From positions 16,976,501 through 17,040,500 of the forward strand of contig NC_063275.1 in assembly GCF_910591885.1 (NCBI RefSeq): DNA of 64,000 bases. The letters are read 5' to 3'. Position numbers and translations under genes: made by a program. Below the pieces are notes generated by a model. It saw nothing but the letters and a program-made list of their open reading frames with translations, had not been told where the DNA came from and did no database searches. This document shows, piece by piece, positions 37,201 to 52,200 of this stretch. Each line of letters begins with the position of its first letter. The stretch's first letter is position 1. The DNA comes from Bombus terrestris (Eukaryota > Arthropoda > Insecta > Hymenoptera > Apidae).

Positions 37201-40200
37201 TCGGCTCGAAGCCGGTTCGTTCGTTGATCGTATCGTGCCGCGGGTGATTTTAAATCAGAAAGTTAATTAGACGCGTTTCACTGTCCTTTATGTCGCCCAT
37301 CCGTCGCTGAGCTGAGCTATCCTTTACGTGTGCGCAGTAACAGCAGCAACAGCAGCAGCATGAGTGCATCGGTAGCACAAGCTGAATATACTGCCGTGAG
37401 CCGACCTTCATTATGCGAACTAATTAAACTCCAATCGGTTCTGACACTCGACGCCACGGCTCTACTATGCTTCTCGTTTGCACCAATCGACGTCATACGT
37501 CTCACGCGACTGTGAGGTCTGTGTGTCTTTCCTTCGACGGATCAAACATTCGGATGTAAGTACGTCTGTGAACCTTGCAAGGAAGAAACTCGGGATAGTG
37601 ATAGATTTAAAGATTGCTCGCGTTTCCCGGAGGAGTCGAACCAATTTGTTCCTTCAGAATTCGGAGATTCTTAAGAATATCCTCCTTATTTAATTCTCTT
37701 CTTCCTTTTTACTTCCACAGTGGCGTACGAAAAATATTTGAACAGTTATCGTACGTCATAATGATCGTACTCACAAGTGATAATTACAAGCGATAATGAT
37801 ATTTCAAAATGTTACGTATAACACACGTATAATATAATTCGTAAAAGGTTTCTCGAATACTTTCGTGAGCAACTATACGTTGAATTTCGTATACAAAGTC
37901 AATTTTCACGTAGAATTTTACATACAAAGCCAGTTTTCGATAATTTTCGTTATAACCAACATGTGTACCAGTGTGGTTTCTTTCTTGGAGGACCTTCAGT
38001 CCTTATTGTCGATCGCGTTACACGTGGCAAGGCTTCTTGAATACAGATAGGTAAGGTTTCAAAAAGAGTGTTCGTACAAAGGGATAGAATGGAATTATTA
38101 GCAGGATATCATATTTTAGCGACGGGGATGGTGGTTGAGAATGGGTGGAAGTTTGAATTGATATCCTGCTCAGGATCGGAATAACTGCGAGTCGGTTTGA
38201 ATGTGACCCATCAGAGCTGGTCATAATCATAACTATAATTAAGGCCATTTGGTATGTCTATTATACTAATTTTCTATACCTGAAGCGTAAATACTAGGCC
38301 GCGCTATTGAACGAAGGTAGGTCTGAGTTTAGTTAATATTTTTGCTTTAGAAGTAAAATATTTTTCATTAACAACGAACGTATTCCATAACTGTACGTAT
38401 ACGTGATTACGCTAAAACTACGTCAAAAAAATATGTCAAACTCGATGATTTGTACATAATCTTATTAGAGAGCTTAAATAAGAGTTCAAATTTTATAATA
38501 ATTCTCGAAAATTTCCTTACCTCTGCCACCAGCGCTTTTCAATCTGTAACAGAGGAAAAAGAATTCTCCTATTAGTGCGAATAATCTACTTAACTTACGA
38601 CTCGTTAAATTTCATTAATAATGACGTAAGTCGAAAGAAAGCATAACATTCCCGATTTTCCTTTGAGTTAACGTGCTTAATAATAATAATAAAAGTAACC
38701 TGTATGATTCAAAGGCTAAAAGTAAAAGAAGTAACAAACAGTATAGAGGCCGTTAAATGTTATGTTCAGTGGAAAGCAATTAAAGACACGGCGTGATGGA
38801 GTTAAGAAAAATTCGCATAGGATGGAAGTCTTTGTCTCGACTGTTGCAAGAAATGGGTCTCTATAAAGCTGGCTCGACTTCTCGTCATGCTGGAACGAAG
38901 GTGCCGACACGCAGTTAGGATTGTCTCTCGGTTTGCAACACTTCCCTTTTTTTCACCGATTTCCTTCACAGTTTTTTTTTTTGTTTCGTTGTTGTTCAAC
39001 TCGGATTCAAATCGACGACCGATCTAGTTAGTAACCGGTTCACCCTCCTTATTACGGCTCGCTTCTCTCGATTTTGATGCATTGCGGGTAGGTGGTAATT
39101 TAAGGGGAATCGATCGGCCAACTGGATTCGTTCGAAGCCCGAGCTAAACCGCGATCGTTTCGCGAATCTACCTGATCGTCGATCCGTATCGAGAGACTCG
39201 TCTCGTTCCTCCTTCTTCTTCTTTGTATGGATTTCGAAAGCAATCTCACGGAAACCGAGCACGCAGGTGTTTACGTTCTCATATTTCAATTCGAAATTCC
39301 ACGATCAACCGGATAAATTCTGCCTCTATCGTATCCTGATTGAATCCGCCGGAACCGCGGTTGAAAGTTCACGCTCGCGTGCAACCATCTCTTCGCGATC
39401 TACCGTCCCGCTTAATGAGAGTATTCCCGCGTATTTCATCGTATAATAGTACTGACCTTCGACAGTGAAGAAGAGTCACCATGACCACAGCCCCGATGCC
39501 AGCCGATACTAAGGACACTATCACTAGAGTCAGCACCCATCCGAGTTCTCCAGGAGCTTCTGTAAAAAGAGCGAAAACCAACGATTAGACGACCGCCGTT
39601 GTAAACACTCGGAACTGATTCTGTCGCGCCATCCAACCGTAACGATCTGCTATCGCTTCTTTGCGGCGACGCTGAAACGTCAAACGACGGTGTAAAAAGG
39701 TATTTTACCGAGACCAACAGTTCCATCGATGACTCTATTCCAGAACAAAAGCCTTAAAACGATATTCGGTTCCGTTCCGCTTCTATCGACCTTTCTCGTT
39801 TTTACCTGCAACTGCGCAAGTGTCACCATTATCCGTGCTTCTTTAAACCTATCTTCCTTTCGTTTATTTCTTTTCTTATCAACGAAATCACAACCCGTGG
39901 AAAGTTGCCCGTAATCTTCTTGCCATTAATGGCGAGCCAAGTATTTAACCAGTGCGAGAAGTTTCGCGTGCCCACGTCACGGTATCTGGTAAACCCGATC
40001 GAACAAGCAGTCGAAGAACGTTTTCATAGCCCTTTTGGAGCGGCAAATTCCCTGGGGTGGACGGTTCCAAATAAATTAGCCGATGGTGGCTCGCGTGTTA
40101 CGTTCGCGGCTGCGCGAGAAGATCCATAATTGGTTGGCGGTCGCGCTTGCCGCGTCCGATTTCCGCTCAGCGGGACATCGGCAGGGCTTTATTACGCGAG

Positions 40201-43200
40201 TTTCGCTGTTATTTCTGCAGCACACCTACTAACGTGTAAGTCTTGCTCGCTTTCCAGCCCGCGCTACTGGAAGCTCGATCCTCCCGAGTAACGAGACGCG
40301 AAATTATCGCTCGACGTGGACGTAATCTAGGAACTGCAACCGCGTTTAAAGTACACTGAAAGCGGCGCAGATCAAGCAGGTCGTAATCGAGTATGCGTGT
40401 CGCGATGAAATAGCTTACCAGTTCTGTAGATGTATAGAACGTTCCTTTTCGCGACTCGTTTCGAACAGTTTTCCACGAACCACTTCTGAGTCAAAGAAGT
40501 CACGGCCATTTAACCAGTTTTCAGAGCGCAATTCTCACAGCTCGCGCAGTTGGGACTGTCTGTTTTAACCGGTCGTCGAATAAGAAGCTACGATGCGACG
40601 ATTATTCTGTTCGACGCGCTCATTAGCAGTCAACTTGAGCCGATTCTTCGAGATATCTTAATCCTTTAATGAAACGTTCCTGCTTGATTCCCAATTTAGA
40701 AGCTTTAATCGGGAGCATTTTCCACGGAACGAGTCGCGGCAGCCAGCTTTATTGCTCGCGCGATCGTAAATAGGCGAAAAGATATAATTTAGTTAAGAAG
40801 AGACCCGAGGGATTAGTGACGACGGGGAGAAAAGGAGAAGAAGCGAAATTTACTTTGACTCGTCTCCTTTTACATGACGAGCAGAATCCTTATTTGCGAT
40901 AATCGGCGACGTTATCCGACTGGTTATTAAAAACGATCGAGTTTTATTTATTTACATACAGGATGTGTTCCAGGACGTCTTCATTTCTTGTGGTAATATT
41001 CTATACGTATATGGTCGATTAGGAAGCCAGAACGATTTAAGTAGCAGATTTTTTACGCGCGGTAGCTGTATGGTAAGAAAAATCAACTGTCTCGTCTGGT
41101 CTTTGGATCTCTTAGCGTACAGCAAATTGCGTTGGCTATTTAGCCTTGAGAAACTTTTTACGAATCTTGACTTAAAGGTTCAAGAGTCGTAACTCTCGCG
41201 TTATCGAATATGTTGTTAATACATTTACATCAAATAGAATGTGCCAACTTTGTAGAAAATGTTGCAACTTTAAAGAAAATAAAAGATATAATTGGATCGA
41301 GCTCTTACGTACGTCTCGTTGCATGAAACGCGTATTGAAAGCCTAAGTAGCAAAACGATATCGCTGCTGAAAGCCTGTTATTGTACCCTGTTTATTGTAT
41401 TTGTCGCGTCGTGCAGAAACGCACGCGTGTTTGAACTCATCGGTGTACCGATTGTTCGCGACAGAGAGAACACGAAAGGGTTCGTTCGAGAGGAAAAGAG
41501 GGGCGTTTGTAATCCGCTGCTGATGTTCGACCCTGAGAAATCACCGCTAGAGATCCACTCGTTCGTGACTGTCGACTGACTGAGCAACGTTTAGAATCAT
41601 GCTTCATTCACGTCGCTGTTTGGGAACTGTTCGCTAACAGTTTCGACCCTTTGTCCGAGTCTCGACCTCGTTTCCTTCGACGTACTCCCGAAGGATGACT
41701 TGGAGACGAGTTTGATGAATTGCGCGCATTCTGCTTGCCCGAATAGCGATCAATCATAGAAGTCACCGCGACGCGTTGAATCTATTAACTCGAGACACGC
41801 TCGAGTTTTTGATTATTCGGAACGTTTAACTTAACTGATAAAGAATCTCCGGCGGGCGACATTTTTAATATAAATTAATTTCGGCTACGTGACCGTCTGT
41901 TCACAAGATAACGGTGTGAAATCAGACAGGGGGATGCCAGAGAAAGAACGTCGAACCGTACAAAAAAAAGAATCGGAGGTTAACACGCGAGCGTGTAAGT
42001 TTGAATTAACAGGTCGCATGGAAGCGCATCGGGAGACGAAAAACGAACGAGTCAGCCAGTATGAAAGACGAAGAGAAGACGAGGGCAGCCCGTCTATCAG
42101 TGTCACGTTTTTGACATGAACATAACCACGTGCACGCTACGGCTGATAACGGCTTACAACGGAGTTATCAATCATCTACAACGGAGCTTGGTCACCTAGG
42201 ATGATTCGGGTTAACTTCGGGCGTGCAAACAGTGTCGCTATGCGTCCGGTTACAATGTTGTTTCGTACGATGAGATAAAATAAATCAAAGGAAAGAAAAA
42301 ACGAGGGAAACAAGGGAAAAAAATCATTTTCGATTTGGGAACGTCCCTCATCTCGGATTCCCTGTCAAAAACGAATCAAGCGTACAAAAAGGGACACGTT
42401 TTCTGTCGGTGTTCGACCCTTTGTACGCCTGTCGATTTCGCGTCAACCGTACGAACCCATTCGACCATCGAACTTTTGGGTTCCAGCGACCACCTGATCT
42501 TGTATATTGTTACCTATTCATCGCCACAACTACGACGAATCATCGTCTTTCTCGTTGCATATTCGAAAGAGAGTTTGGTCCACTAAAATAGTTTAAAATA
42601 GTTTTCTGAAGAAGTTTGATGAGAATATTCTCATTACGAATAATCATAATTTTACGACCATCTCAATTTTAAAAATCGATTTACAGGCGCGAGCATGTTC
42701 TTCTTTTTAACTATTATCTTTGACTATTATCGGTTTCTGCTTACTGAATCGATTTAAAAATTTTACGATCAAAGTAAAGCCTCAAAATGGCAGACTCATT
42801 TCCCCAGTTGTAATAAACAGCAACATCTGCCGTGATATTTGTCTCGCCGCTCGATCGTCCGATCGTATTTATTTTAACGCGAGATCGTCCCATCGTTCGA
42901 TCTTCGGCTGCGCCGGCAATTGGCCATTAACTACGGCAAACATTGAAACGACGCAGGATCTCTACCTCGATATTCCAGGATCGTTTAATCTCGTTAGAGG
43001 AGTTACCATTCATCGACCGAATGGAGGTTTAAACCTCGTTCATGCACGATATTCCATCGATCGATCCTCCTTTAATTGCTATACTTTCCTCTACACTTTA
43101 CTCTTCGTTCACCTGTTTTCATTATCTTCATTTATTTTTATATTGTCAGTAAAATACTTTTTGAAATCAAACAACTTTTTTATTCCTTTTATAAATTGGA

Positions 43201-46200
43201 CAATTTTTTAAACACGCTTAAACATATGGTATCCTACGCACTGCTGCTAAACATGCCGGTCCGTTGCGTATTGCGACGTTAACTTCCACCAAGTTGCAAT
43301 TTATACTCTACACACAAGACAGGGGACTAAAAAAAAAAGTACTTCGGAAACCGTAAAAATGGCACTATATTCGCAACAATGCGCCGTCTTTTGCATGCAG
43401 AACGTTACCGCGGCCACGCGCAGGAGGATCGTATTTATTCAAACGAGCCGATAACAAAACTACCGGATGGACTCGTTCCGCTTGGCCATATTTTCACGAT
43501 AACCTACTGGAACGAGTTCAGCGTAGACTCGACGAGTTTCTCTGGTTAATAAATTCGATATTCTTCCTATATTATATCTCGACCGAACATTCTGGTCAGT
43601 CGTTTCATACGTTTCCACGTTTAAATTTCGCTGATAGTTCATTTCGTATATCTTCGGATACCTTCTTCCGCCTACGCATTCTCCGAGTAATTCGATCAAC
43701 AATGTAACGTGTACGAAATGGTCGAAGAGTTTTTGAAATGCACATACTCTGCTAATATGTGAAAGATGCGAGGAATGCAGACGGACAACTGGTATGATTT
43801 ACGCTTGTCGTTGGTAACCTGAAAAATTCCCACTTCACGAGGACATTTTTCTCGTGTGCTCGGCCTCCAGGTCGAATTACGAGGTTCGACAGGTAGTCGG
43901 GTTTCGGCCCGTCATTTATCGGGCCCGCGTATAAATGAGTTTTTTCTCGCTTCTCTCTTTCTTGGCCCTCTCTCGGCTGTGCACGGCGTTTCGTGGTCCG
44001 GGCAGAATCTAATTTTTGATTTGTAAGCATCCGTGGGGGGTCGACATGCACGAGGACGTGAACGCCGCCGGTACACGCATTCTCCGGTTCGATTTTACAC
44101 GTGTTGCCTGCCACTGGCGACACTCGAGCCCGACACGCAACGAGTTCGCGCTTATGCGCTGCACGATTTATGCGAATATCGTCCGTTTCGCGGGACGAGT
44201 CTGAGAACAGGTGTGAAAAAGCTGAAAGAACGAGTCGTGATGCACGACCACCACCGAGAACCGAGTCCATCGCGTTATTGATAGTACCGCTATCTCTTCG
44301 CTTAACTTGCAGTTACCGCAATAAATTACTTAAGAGATAAGAGACAAAGATTACAAGATTTTTTGATTTTAATATCGCGTTAGGACTAAACTGAAGTATT
44401 TTAGATATATTGTATTCGTTAAAAGTAAAAACTAAATTCTGTATTTCTTTCGAGTACACTCATTCGTCTTCGTATCACTCTCATCTAAATGCATTTTTTG
44501 TATCTATAATAGAAATCTTGCGTCAGTGAGTAACATCTCGTCAGATAAGATGGCTTTTCGACCTTTCTTTCTTGACACGGCTCGCCGTCAAACGTGTCAT
44601 TACCGTTTCGCAACTTATTCGCTTTGAGATTTTAATTGAAAATTTTCACGAGACGCGAAAAAATTCAATCATCCTTCGTCTCATCGCCACCGCTTAACGA
44701 ACCTTCCATACGAGCGTTCCACAGTTTGTACAGTCATTATGTAAATCAGTAATTGCGGCGTTGTCCGTAAACACCTGAAGATTACACGAGACCGTTGTGA
44801 TTCGGTCGCAACACCTTGCCCCTTTACTTTCTGCTTGTAACGCACCATCATCCGGCAAAGCGTTAAATAGAAAACTGGCGAAAGGTGTTTCGAAATCTAT
44901 TACGCAAACCTATTAATTTCGAGTCGAATCACGCTTGCCCCCGCTTCGTACGCACGTGAGAGATCAGATTCGAACTTTAGCCAAGTATCGTCGAAACATT
45001 AATCATCGGTGTCGTCTCGATACGTATCGACTCTTTGACAGCCTATATCCAGGGTGCTTTTTATGGATTATCCAATATGTGCTTTCAAGGTTGGTTCATC
45101 GAGTTTCTCTCTTCATTTTTTCATTTTACAGATCGTGCTAGTATATTACAGAGTCCTTCTCATCGGCTTACGTTTATTATTAATAAACGACCTACCAGAG
45201 TGCTTTCTTCGTTCATAAGGAGGAAAGAGCGAGCCGTGGACAGCTGCCACGCTAATTTCGAATACGAATATTTTCCCCGATCCATTCATGCAGAATTACT
45301 ACGAGATTTAAGACGCCTAATTATAGCAACTTGTCATTATCTCTCTTCGAGAACATCCTTCGTTTCACGGACGTCTTTCGCGCGGAAAAAATCAAACACT
45401 TGGTCCGTGCGAACAAGATGATGCCCTCGGTCCGCGCCATGGTAATTAGAAATTTACCGTAACTTCTTTCTTGGTTGACACGCGTCAAGGTTTTTCCCCC
45501 CGCTAGAAACCCATGTCGTCAGACTTTTTGCGAATGATTATTGTACGAGACCGTCGAGTTTCTTAATTCCCTCTTCTTTTCATATTACTTTTGTCCTTTT
45601 TCTAAAAACGGCACTCCTTGCAACAGTAATAATTACACATCATCGAGTGTAGATGTAATAGTTTTATGAAAGAAATTCTATAGGTCGTAATTGTCTAAAT
45701 ACTAACAACTGATCATAGTAATTACCGCGAAGAATGTAAAATTCGTGGAACAAGCATTGTTTGTAAAATGTATCAAAAATAAAATAACCATTTTAGGGCG
45801 TTCCTCGTGCCATTAACGAGAACTCAATCAGCGTGGCCAATCTTCAATGAAATCGCTTCCTTGAACCCTGCGGTCGATAGTATTTACCTTTATTACCTTT
45901 ATAAATTTGTAACTGTAACTTGTAATCTGTAATAAGGTCGGAAGTAAACCGAGAACGAATCGATTGATCCGATCATGGAATTTATCGATAACAATTTCAT
46001 TTCATAACTATTCAATACTCATAACAATTTCGCTAAAACGATGACGGCGATCGTATTCCTCGTGCTGTAAGTTCATTCAATCGGATTACCATTTTGTTTC
46101 GTCAATTTTCTCGTAGCGAGGTCGAACCTCGCGGTTGCCGATGATTGCACGCTATTCACTCGCTTCCGCTTTAATACGGGCTCCCTCCTCTTCTCCGTTT

Positions 46201-49200
46201 ACCTGAGACTCGGAGAGGATTTGCTTTCGTCTTCCATATTTCACACGACGTTTAATTACGAGCGTTTATCATGTTGTCAGCGGGCCGTGGCAAGAAAAAA
46301 AAAAAAAGGACTCCCATTCATTGCCGTGGCGCATTGTCGCTGATTACGCGGCTGGACGATGTCGCGCGAGTAGACCCTCTAGTAGTCGGGTATTCAGTTA
46401 GTGACAAAATAATTAAGCACCGAACGCCGCTCAAAGGCCAGCCTGCTTCCACGAGCCGCGATCGTTGAATTACGACTCCGTCGGCTAATTACCGAGAGGA
46501 GTTACGCAACTGTTGCTTGTCCGCGTATTCGCGTACGCTGCTCATTAATCATCATTAAGGAACGATTCGTGTGTCCTGATAACGTTCCGCGAGAAGGCTC
46601 GATCTCTCTCTCCTCCGAGTGGCGCGATGAGATTTCGCGACGTAAAAGGAGAACGTTCGTGAAGACCTCGTCTCTCCGGTGAGAATATCCCTCTCGCGCA
46701 TACTATTCAGTCAGGTGATGTAAACGCACGATGGATATTTTGAAAACTTCTTGAAGACGTATAAATAGCGTAAGATTAGTTTGTCATGGACAGAAATAGA
46801 AAGTAAGAGGAAACGAAGTACTTTTTTCCATGCATTGCTGGTGTTAAAATTGTCCTTCGGACTCTTCAACTCCATCCCCTCGTTAAAAATCACCGCTTCA
46901 TCGTGATTCCCTTAATCGCGTTTCATCTTACAAACAACGATCATGAAGCGACAATTACCCTCAGCGTGCCTCTCGATCCGCGATTTTCTAGACGCCCTGG
47001 GCGCCTCCGGTTCGCTTAATCACCCTCAAAGGACCCAGCAAGAGCGATACGAGCGACAAGTCTACCGGATGAAAAAGAGATACACGAAGAACATAAAGAA
47101 AAGGAACAACGAGAGCCAGCGAGAAAACGAGCAAGTAGAACACGGAGAAGTGGTCCACGAGAGAAGCACAGGCGGACGACGGAGAAGAGGGAAGTCGGCA
47201 AAGGTCTGAGCTTCCCTCGAATCAGCAAATTATACCGACCGATATGCCGCTGCTTCCCGGTACCTATCCACCGGCGTACCATCAATAAATATGTCATTAA
47301 CAACAATAATTTATCCGAGGAGTCAGGCGCCGCTGATCGCTCCGGGGCCTTGGCTTCCTCTGGTTTCGTCGTTTTGCAGTCGCGCGCACGTTTAAACGCT
47401 CGTGTGCGCCACAGGTCTGGTTGCTCGCTTGGTGATAATTGAGCCGTCGCGTCGCCCGCCACCGCGGCAATTTTAATCGGCTTCGGTTTTTGACTCCGCG
47501 GGCGAAATCAACGATCATCATCCCTACTGCTGCTGTTGGCCTCCTTTCACCCCGACACACCGCTCTTATCTCTATTCGGTCTGTTCGAGTCTGTACTTCC
47601 CTTAGCCTCAGGTATATACCGTTCGCGATCTTCTTCTCGCGATGCTCTCCGCCTTCGATTCTACTCTCGTTTCTCTATTTCTTTTCTATTGTCTCCTACT
47701 CTTTTCTACTCTCTATTTCTTTTGTCTTTTCTCTGTTCGTTCGCTCTGGTTGTACCCGTGCTATTTGTTACTTTTCCGCGCCATTCGGTTTGCTCGTTTT
47801 TACTGTTAATCGCGTGCTTTGTAAGTGTCCGGGCCAGCGAGCTTGCATACTCCGCGTCTGCCGACCGGAGAAAGGGAGAGGCCGACAATTACGCGCTCTT
47901 AAGTATATTTCATCGGTTGTTTTTCGGTTCGTAACACGGTCTCTTTTCAGTACGGTCTATGAACCGATCGGAATTCCGGATCTTTTTGCTTCACGGCCGC
48001 GCCGCGGTTTCAGAAAACGTTACCTCTGCTCGAGCGAACCAATCGATTTTCTCGAGTCCTTTCAGCCTGATCGATCTTTTTTGAAAAGGTAACGATCCCT
48101 GTCTTGAGATGGCGTGAGCACGGTCGAGGATCTTCAGCGTATATCTCGTTACTTTCGTTTCGTCTCATGGTAAAATCGACTCTTTGTGGTGTTTTTTTTG
48201 CCAGTGATATCGATGATCACTGGTCTTGGTTAACAGCGTGCACTTTCGAGGAAAGTAGCCAGGATACGCTGTTAACGAGGATTCTTGGTCGTCGTTACAA
48301 CATTGTAGAGAGCGTTGCCTTAAAAGGTGACACTAAAATTCGCGCGATTATTCAAGAAATTAGTCGGTTGGTCGGCCGTAAATAAAAGGCGCGCGATCGA
48401 GGATTTTAAGAGCGTCGTTCGATAGGCCATCTCGACTACCTGATGGCTCAATATACTCGCGGCTTCGTCCAATTCATTATATATTCACGACTTTATCCTC
48501 ATCCGACTCGCTACCATCTGAAAATAGTCGCGCGGAATAAATCAGGGAAACCGCAAGTATGCCTAAGCAATTAAGCGGACCGCAGAGGATTTTAATGTCT
48601 TAATAGCGACGGGGTTACTGTTTTTTCCTCGAACGGCCGATTCATAAAACTGTACCTGTTTCAAGAATTCTTTGGTTGGAATTATTAATCGATGACGTGT
48701 ATTTCCTTTTAGCGTTAAAAGGTTTAAATTTCGAGAAACGAGAATTCGTTTCAGCTTCGTTTCCATCCTTCTTTCTTTTTCCTTTCCTGGTGGTATCAAT
48801 TAAACGAATAATGAACGAAGTGCAATTACGTCAGACGATTCGAAGATCCGTAGAAGTTAATTGGTTTTGACGACCGGCTATTTTGCTTTCGCACTGCCAG
48901 TATAAAATTTAATTCATTCTTTATTTACGATCAAATTTTTCTAGATAGACACGGACGATTAAAGAGGAACGAGATATACGACGATGGTTTCGAGGGTGAA
49001 CGTAGCTCGACAGCAAATCACCTTTACTCTCCCCTTTACGAGCTTTCGAGAGCCGTGGGCCAGCACAAGAATGTCCGGAGGGTCATCAGGGACTTCTCCT
49101 TTGCACCCTGCATCGCGCATCCGGCTATTCGGTTGTCAAAAGATATTTAAGCCCTGTGCTCAGTTCCTAAATGCTCGTGTAAACAGATCGTGTACCGAAA

Positions 49201-52200
49201 ATGACTGACGAATGTTCTTTAGAATTTACGACGTTAGTTTCTCGACGATTGACGAAATTGTAGGCCCGTCGGTTTATTTTCCGTTGTGTCTCGACAACAT
49301 CATTTTTAATCTATCTTTCGTTTCGTCCATCTATTGCTCGTTTTACGATATCTATAAAATAACCTTTTTGGTCAAACGGTATTCTGTCTCGACGTTTTTA
49401 ATACTTACTAATAATATCGTTACGAAGCTCTAAATGAGAATGTATTATCAGCTTTTTTATCTACATCTTTAGATTCAATTTGTTTATATTCCTGGTTTGC
49501 TTAATTATATTCGATTTACTCTTTTACCCTAACAATATCATTGATAATATATAGCGAACGTATAAAAAGGACTGCTGGAATTATTTCCCAGAAAAAACGA
49601 AAATTAATTACCAACTTAGTCGAAGTTAATCACCAAAATGAGAATATTTGGCTCCAGGCATGGCCATTAACCTTCGTGTTTATAGCGTCGTTACCACGGT
49701 TTTCGATAATATTTTCAACAATGCAGGCGAACTGGCAGGTATTTCGATGAAATTAGAAGTCAAAGATCCTCACGCTATCTGGACCTCGACGCTATCGAGG
49801 CAGGCACACTTCCCCGAGACACATCGTAATTTACGCATGAAACTTTCACCGTTAATCGTTTCGACTCCCTTTCCTAAAACGATCTGCGGCACCGAGCCAC
49901 GTTAACGATGCGTAAATCATCTCGTTACTTCGATTGCTACCCAGAGAACGACTAAACGATGTATTTTCAGCCAGACACGAGATCTTTCTATATAATTTAG
50001 TTAACGACTATAACGAGTTAATCGACGCCATGGTACAGGCGCCATGACAGATGACTCGATGAAGAACGAGACCAACGTTTGGCAACGATCCAATCATTGT
50101 TTTGTTAGTTACACGATCACGAGGTTATTCCTGAATTCCTTTGGATATTTTTAAGGGAAAGGAAACCGGATTCTTCATTTATCCGGCGTCTGTCGTATCA
50201 CTGAGATATGAGGTACATTCAAAGGCTCTTTTTCCTTGATCCTGACCATTTGTTTTACCGTAATCTGCCTGGTTGTTCTTCAATTTTATACCGTCACCTT
50301 ATTAGGCTAATAGGTTTCCAGGCGTCGCTGGAAAGACTATAACTTCTTGCTCGTAAGATTTATCGTACCGTTGGGGATTTACGAAAGTAAGATAGGAAAT
50401 CAAAAATTCCACGATCGTGCTTTGTCCTCGAGGCACAGGAACTAAGTAACTGGATGTTCCATTACGTCATATTAATCTACAATCAACGTATGTATTAATG
50501 GCGCGGCAATCGTGTCATTACTGTATCGTAACGCGGTCATTATCCGTCCGGAGAAGCGACGATGGAATTATACTGCTTTCATGCCCGACTCAATTGCCAT
50601 CTCGGAACTATAATCGAGATAAAGCCGTACAACGCCGGATCGTAGATCGCGATTGAAAATATGTTGTAAGGTGTACGCGATGGTTGCGTTCAAGACAGGA
50701 CCAGAGACCAGGGGAGGGAATAAAGGAACAGCCGAGAACAGATCCATCACCAGGTGAATGATCGCTCTTCCGATTTATCCGTCATCCCATCTAAAGTTCA
50801 CCAGGTCCGTCGCTGCTTCCATACGCGCCGCTCCTGTCTATCTGTCCGTAAAGGTGTGGCCAGAAAGACAGCCGAATTGACAGTCAACGCTGGGTGGGTC
50901 AGAATCGAGATGGACCGTATCGTTCTGTCTGTTCTTGTTATTCTGCATTTAGAAGAATTACTGTGATTTACGGCGGTATAATTTTGAGCTGAAATCGTTC
51001 GACTTTGGTCTACAGATCCCAAGTAAATTTCTTTCTAAATGATTGAAAATTTCAATTGCTGGGAAAACGATTCTGCTCGTTCAAGTTAATAAATTACCTA
51101 TGTCATTGTAAAACGTCAGGGTTGCATTTGCAGAAAAATGTCCGTTCATTCTGCGATAGGATTTACGTAGGATCATTAAAGTTACTTTTCAAGCAGTCAT
51201 CAGAATAACGAGAAGATTAAAGAGACTCAGTGTCGTCGGAAGAAACGAGTAGAGAACGTAAAATCGCGAAGTGGCGCGTTTATCGTCCGATCTTTCCGAT
51301 TCAACGCGATGTCAATCGTATCTCGGTTGTCACCTTCGCACGATGGGTTATCGACCACGGCACTACAGATTGCACGGTTCGATTAGGTGCGTAAAATCAG
51401 CTCTCGGAGTACGCATCAATCTTGATATACCGCTCGCTATACCAGTCTCTCCAATCAAGGATACTATTTACAAATAAAAATACGAGGCGGTTACACGTCG
51501 AGTCGAGCATAATGTTTTCAACAACATCAATTGCTTAGTGTCTGAACCGTAGACTCACTCTAACGTCCGATTTCAACGGGTCGAAGCGAGTCGAAAATTC
51601 TCAAGGAAGCAGCTTTCGCTCGATGCACCCTTCAACGTTTCCTGAGAAATAATCCTGAGGCTACGCGAGGCAACGTCCAGTTAACGGAATCATTCATACT
51701 CTACGTCAACCGTACGCGAACCGACGAGGGAACTTGGCACACGTCAATGTCAGGTTCTCGTACTTGCGTCGTGTAAAAGTGTAAGAATAGAATCGAGTGG
51801 ATAGGTTCTCCTCGTCCTTCCTCGACTTGACGTAGACAGAGGTACACTTCTTCCCGTTTGAGAACGCTTGAGCGTAATCGGTAATGGTCGCAGGGAAAGA
51901 AACCAGAAGGAAAACAAAGCGGGCATTATCGTTCTTTGGGAACACGGCCGCTTGTAGTCACTTCAACGACTCGTACGGTAATTATGACTTGATGGCTCTA
52001 TTGCTGCGGTGTCTATGTCGTTTGAAGCTGTTTTTTTTTTTCTGAACGCCAGTCATGTTTCAGTCTTTGAGTCGCTCGACTGATCTTGAAAACGCCAGAG
52101 CTTTAGATCGGTTGAGGGAGTAAAAAGAATTCGTTTTGTTTCGCTTGTGAATACACTGTGGTGATTCTTCTTGGAAAAAAGTTGTATAAGTCGTAAAACC

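Noticed and set aside
43752..44270. 172-codon minus-strand open frame in the largest intron
   Set aside because: No domain, signal or family likeness; lies in GC-rich DNA with several competing frames on the other strand.
46943..47209. 88-codon plus-strand frame, strongly Arg/Lys/Glu-rich
   Set aside because: Purine-rich low complexity explains it; an equally long minus-strand frame overlaps it.
47439..48092. 217-codon plus-strand open frame rich in Ser, Phe and Leu
   Set aside because: It follows a long pyrimidine-rich tract, which reads as a false hydrophobic protein.
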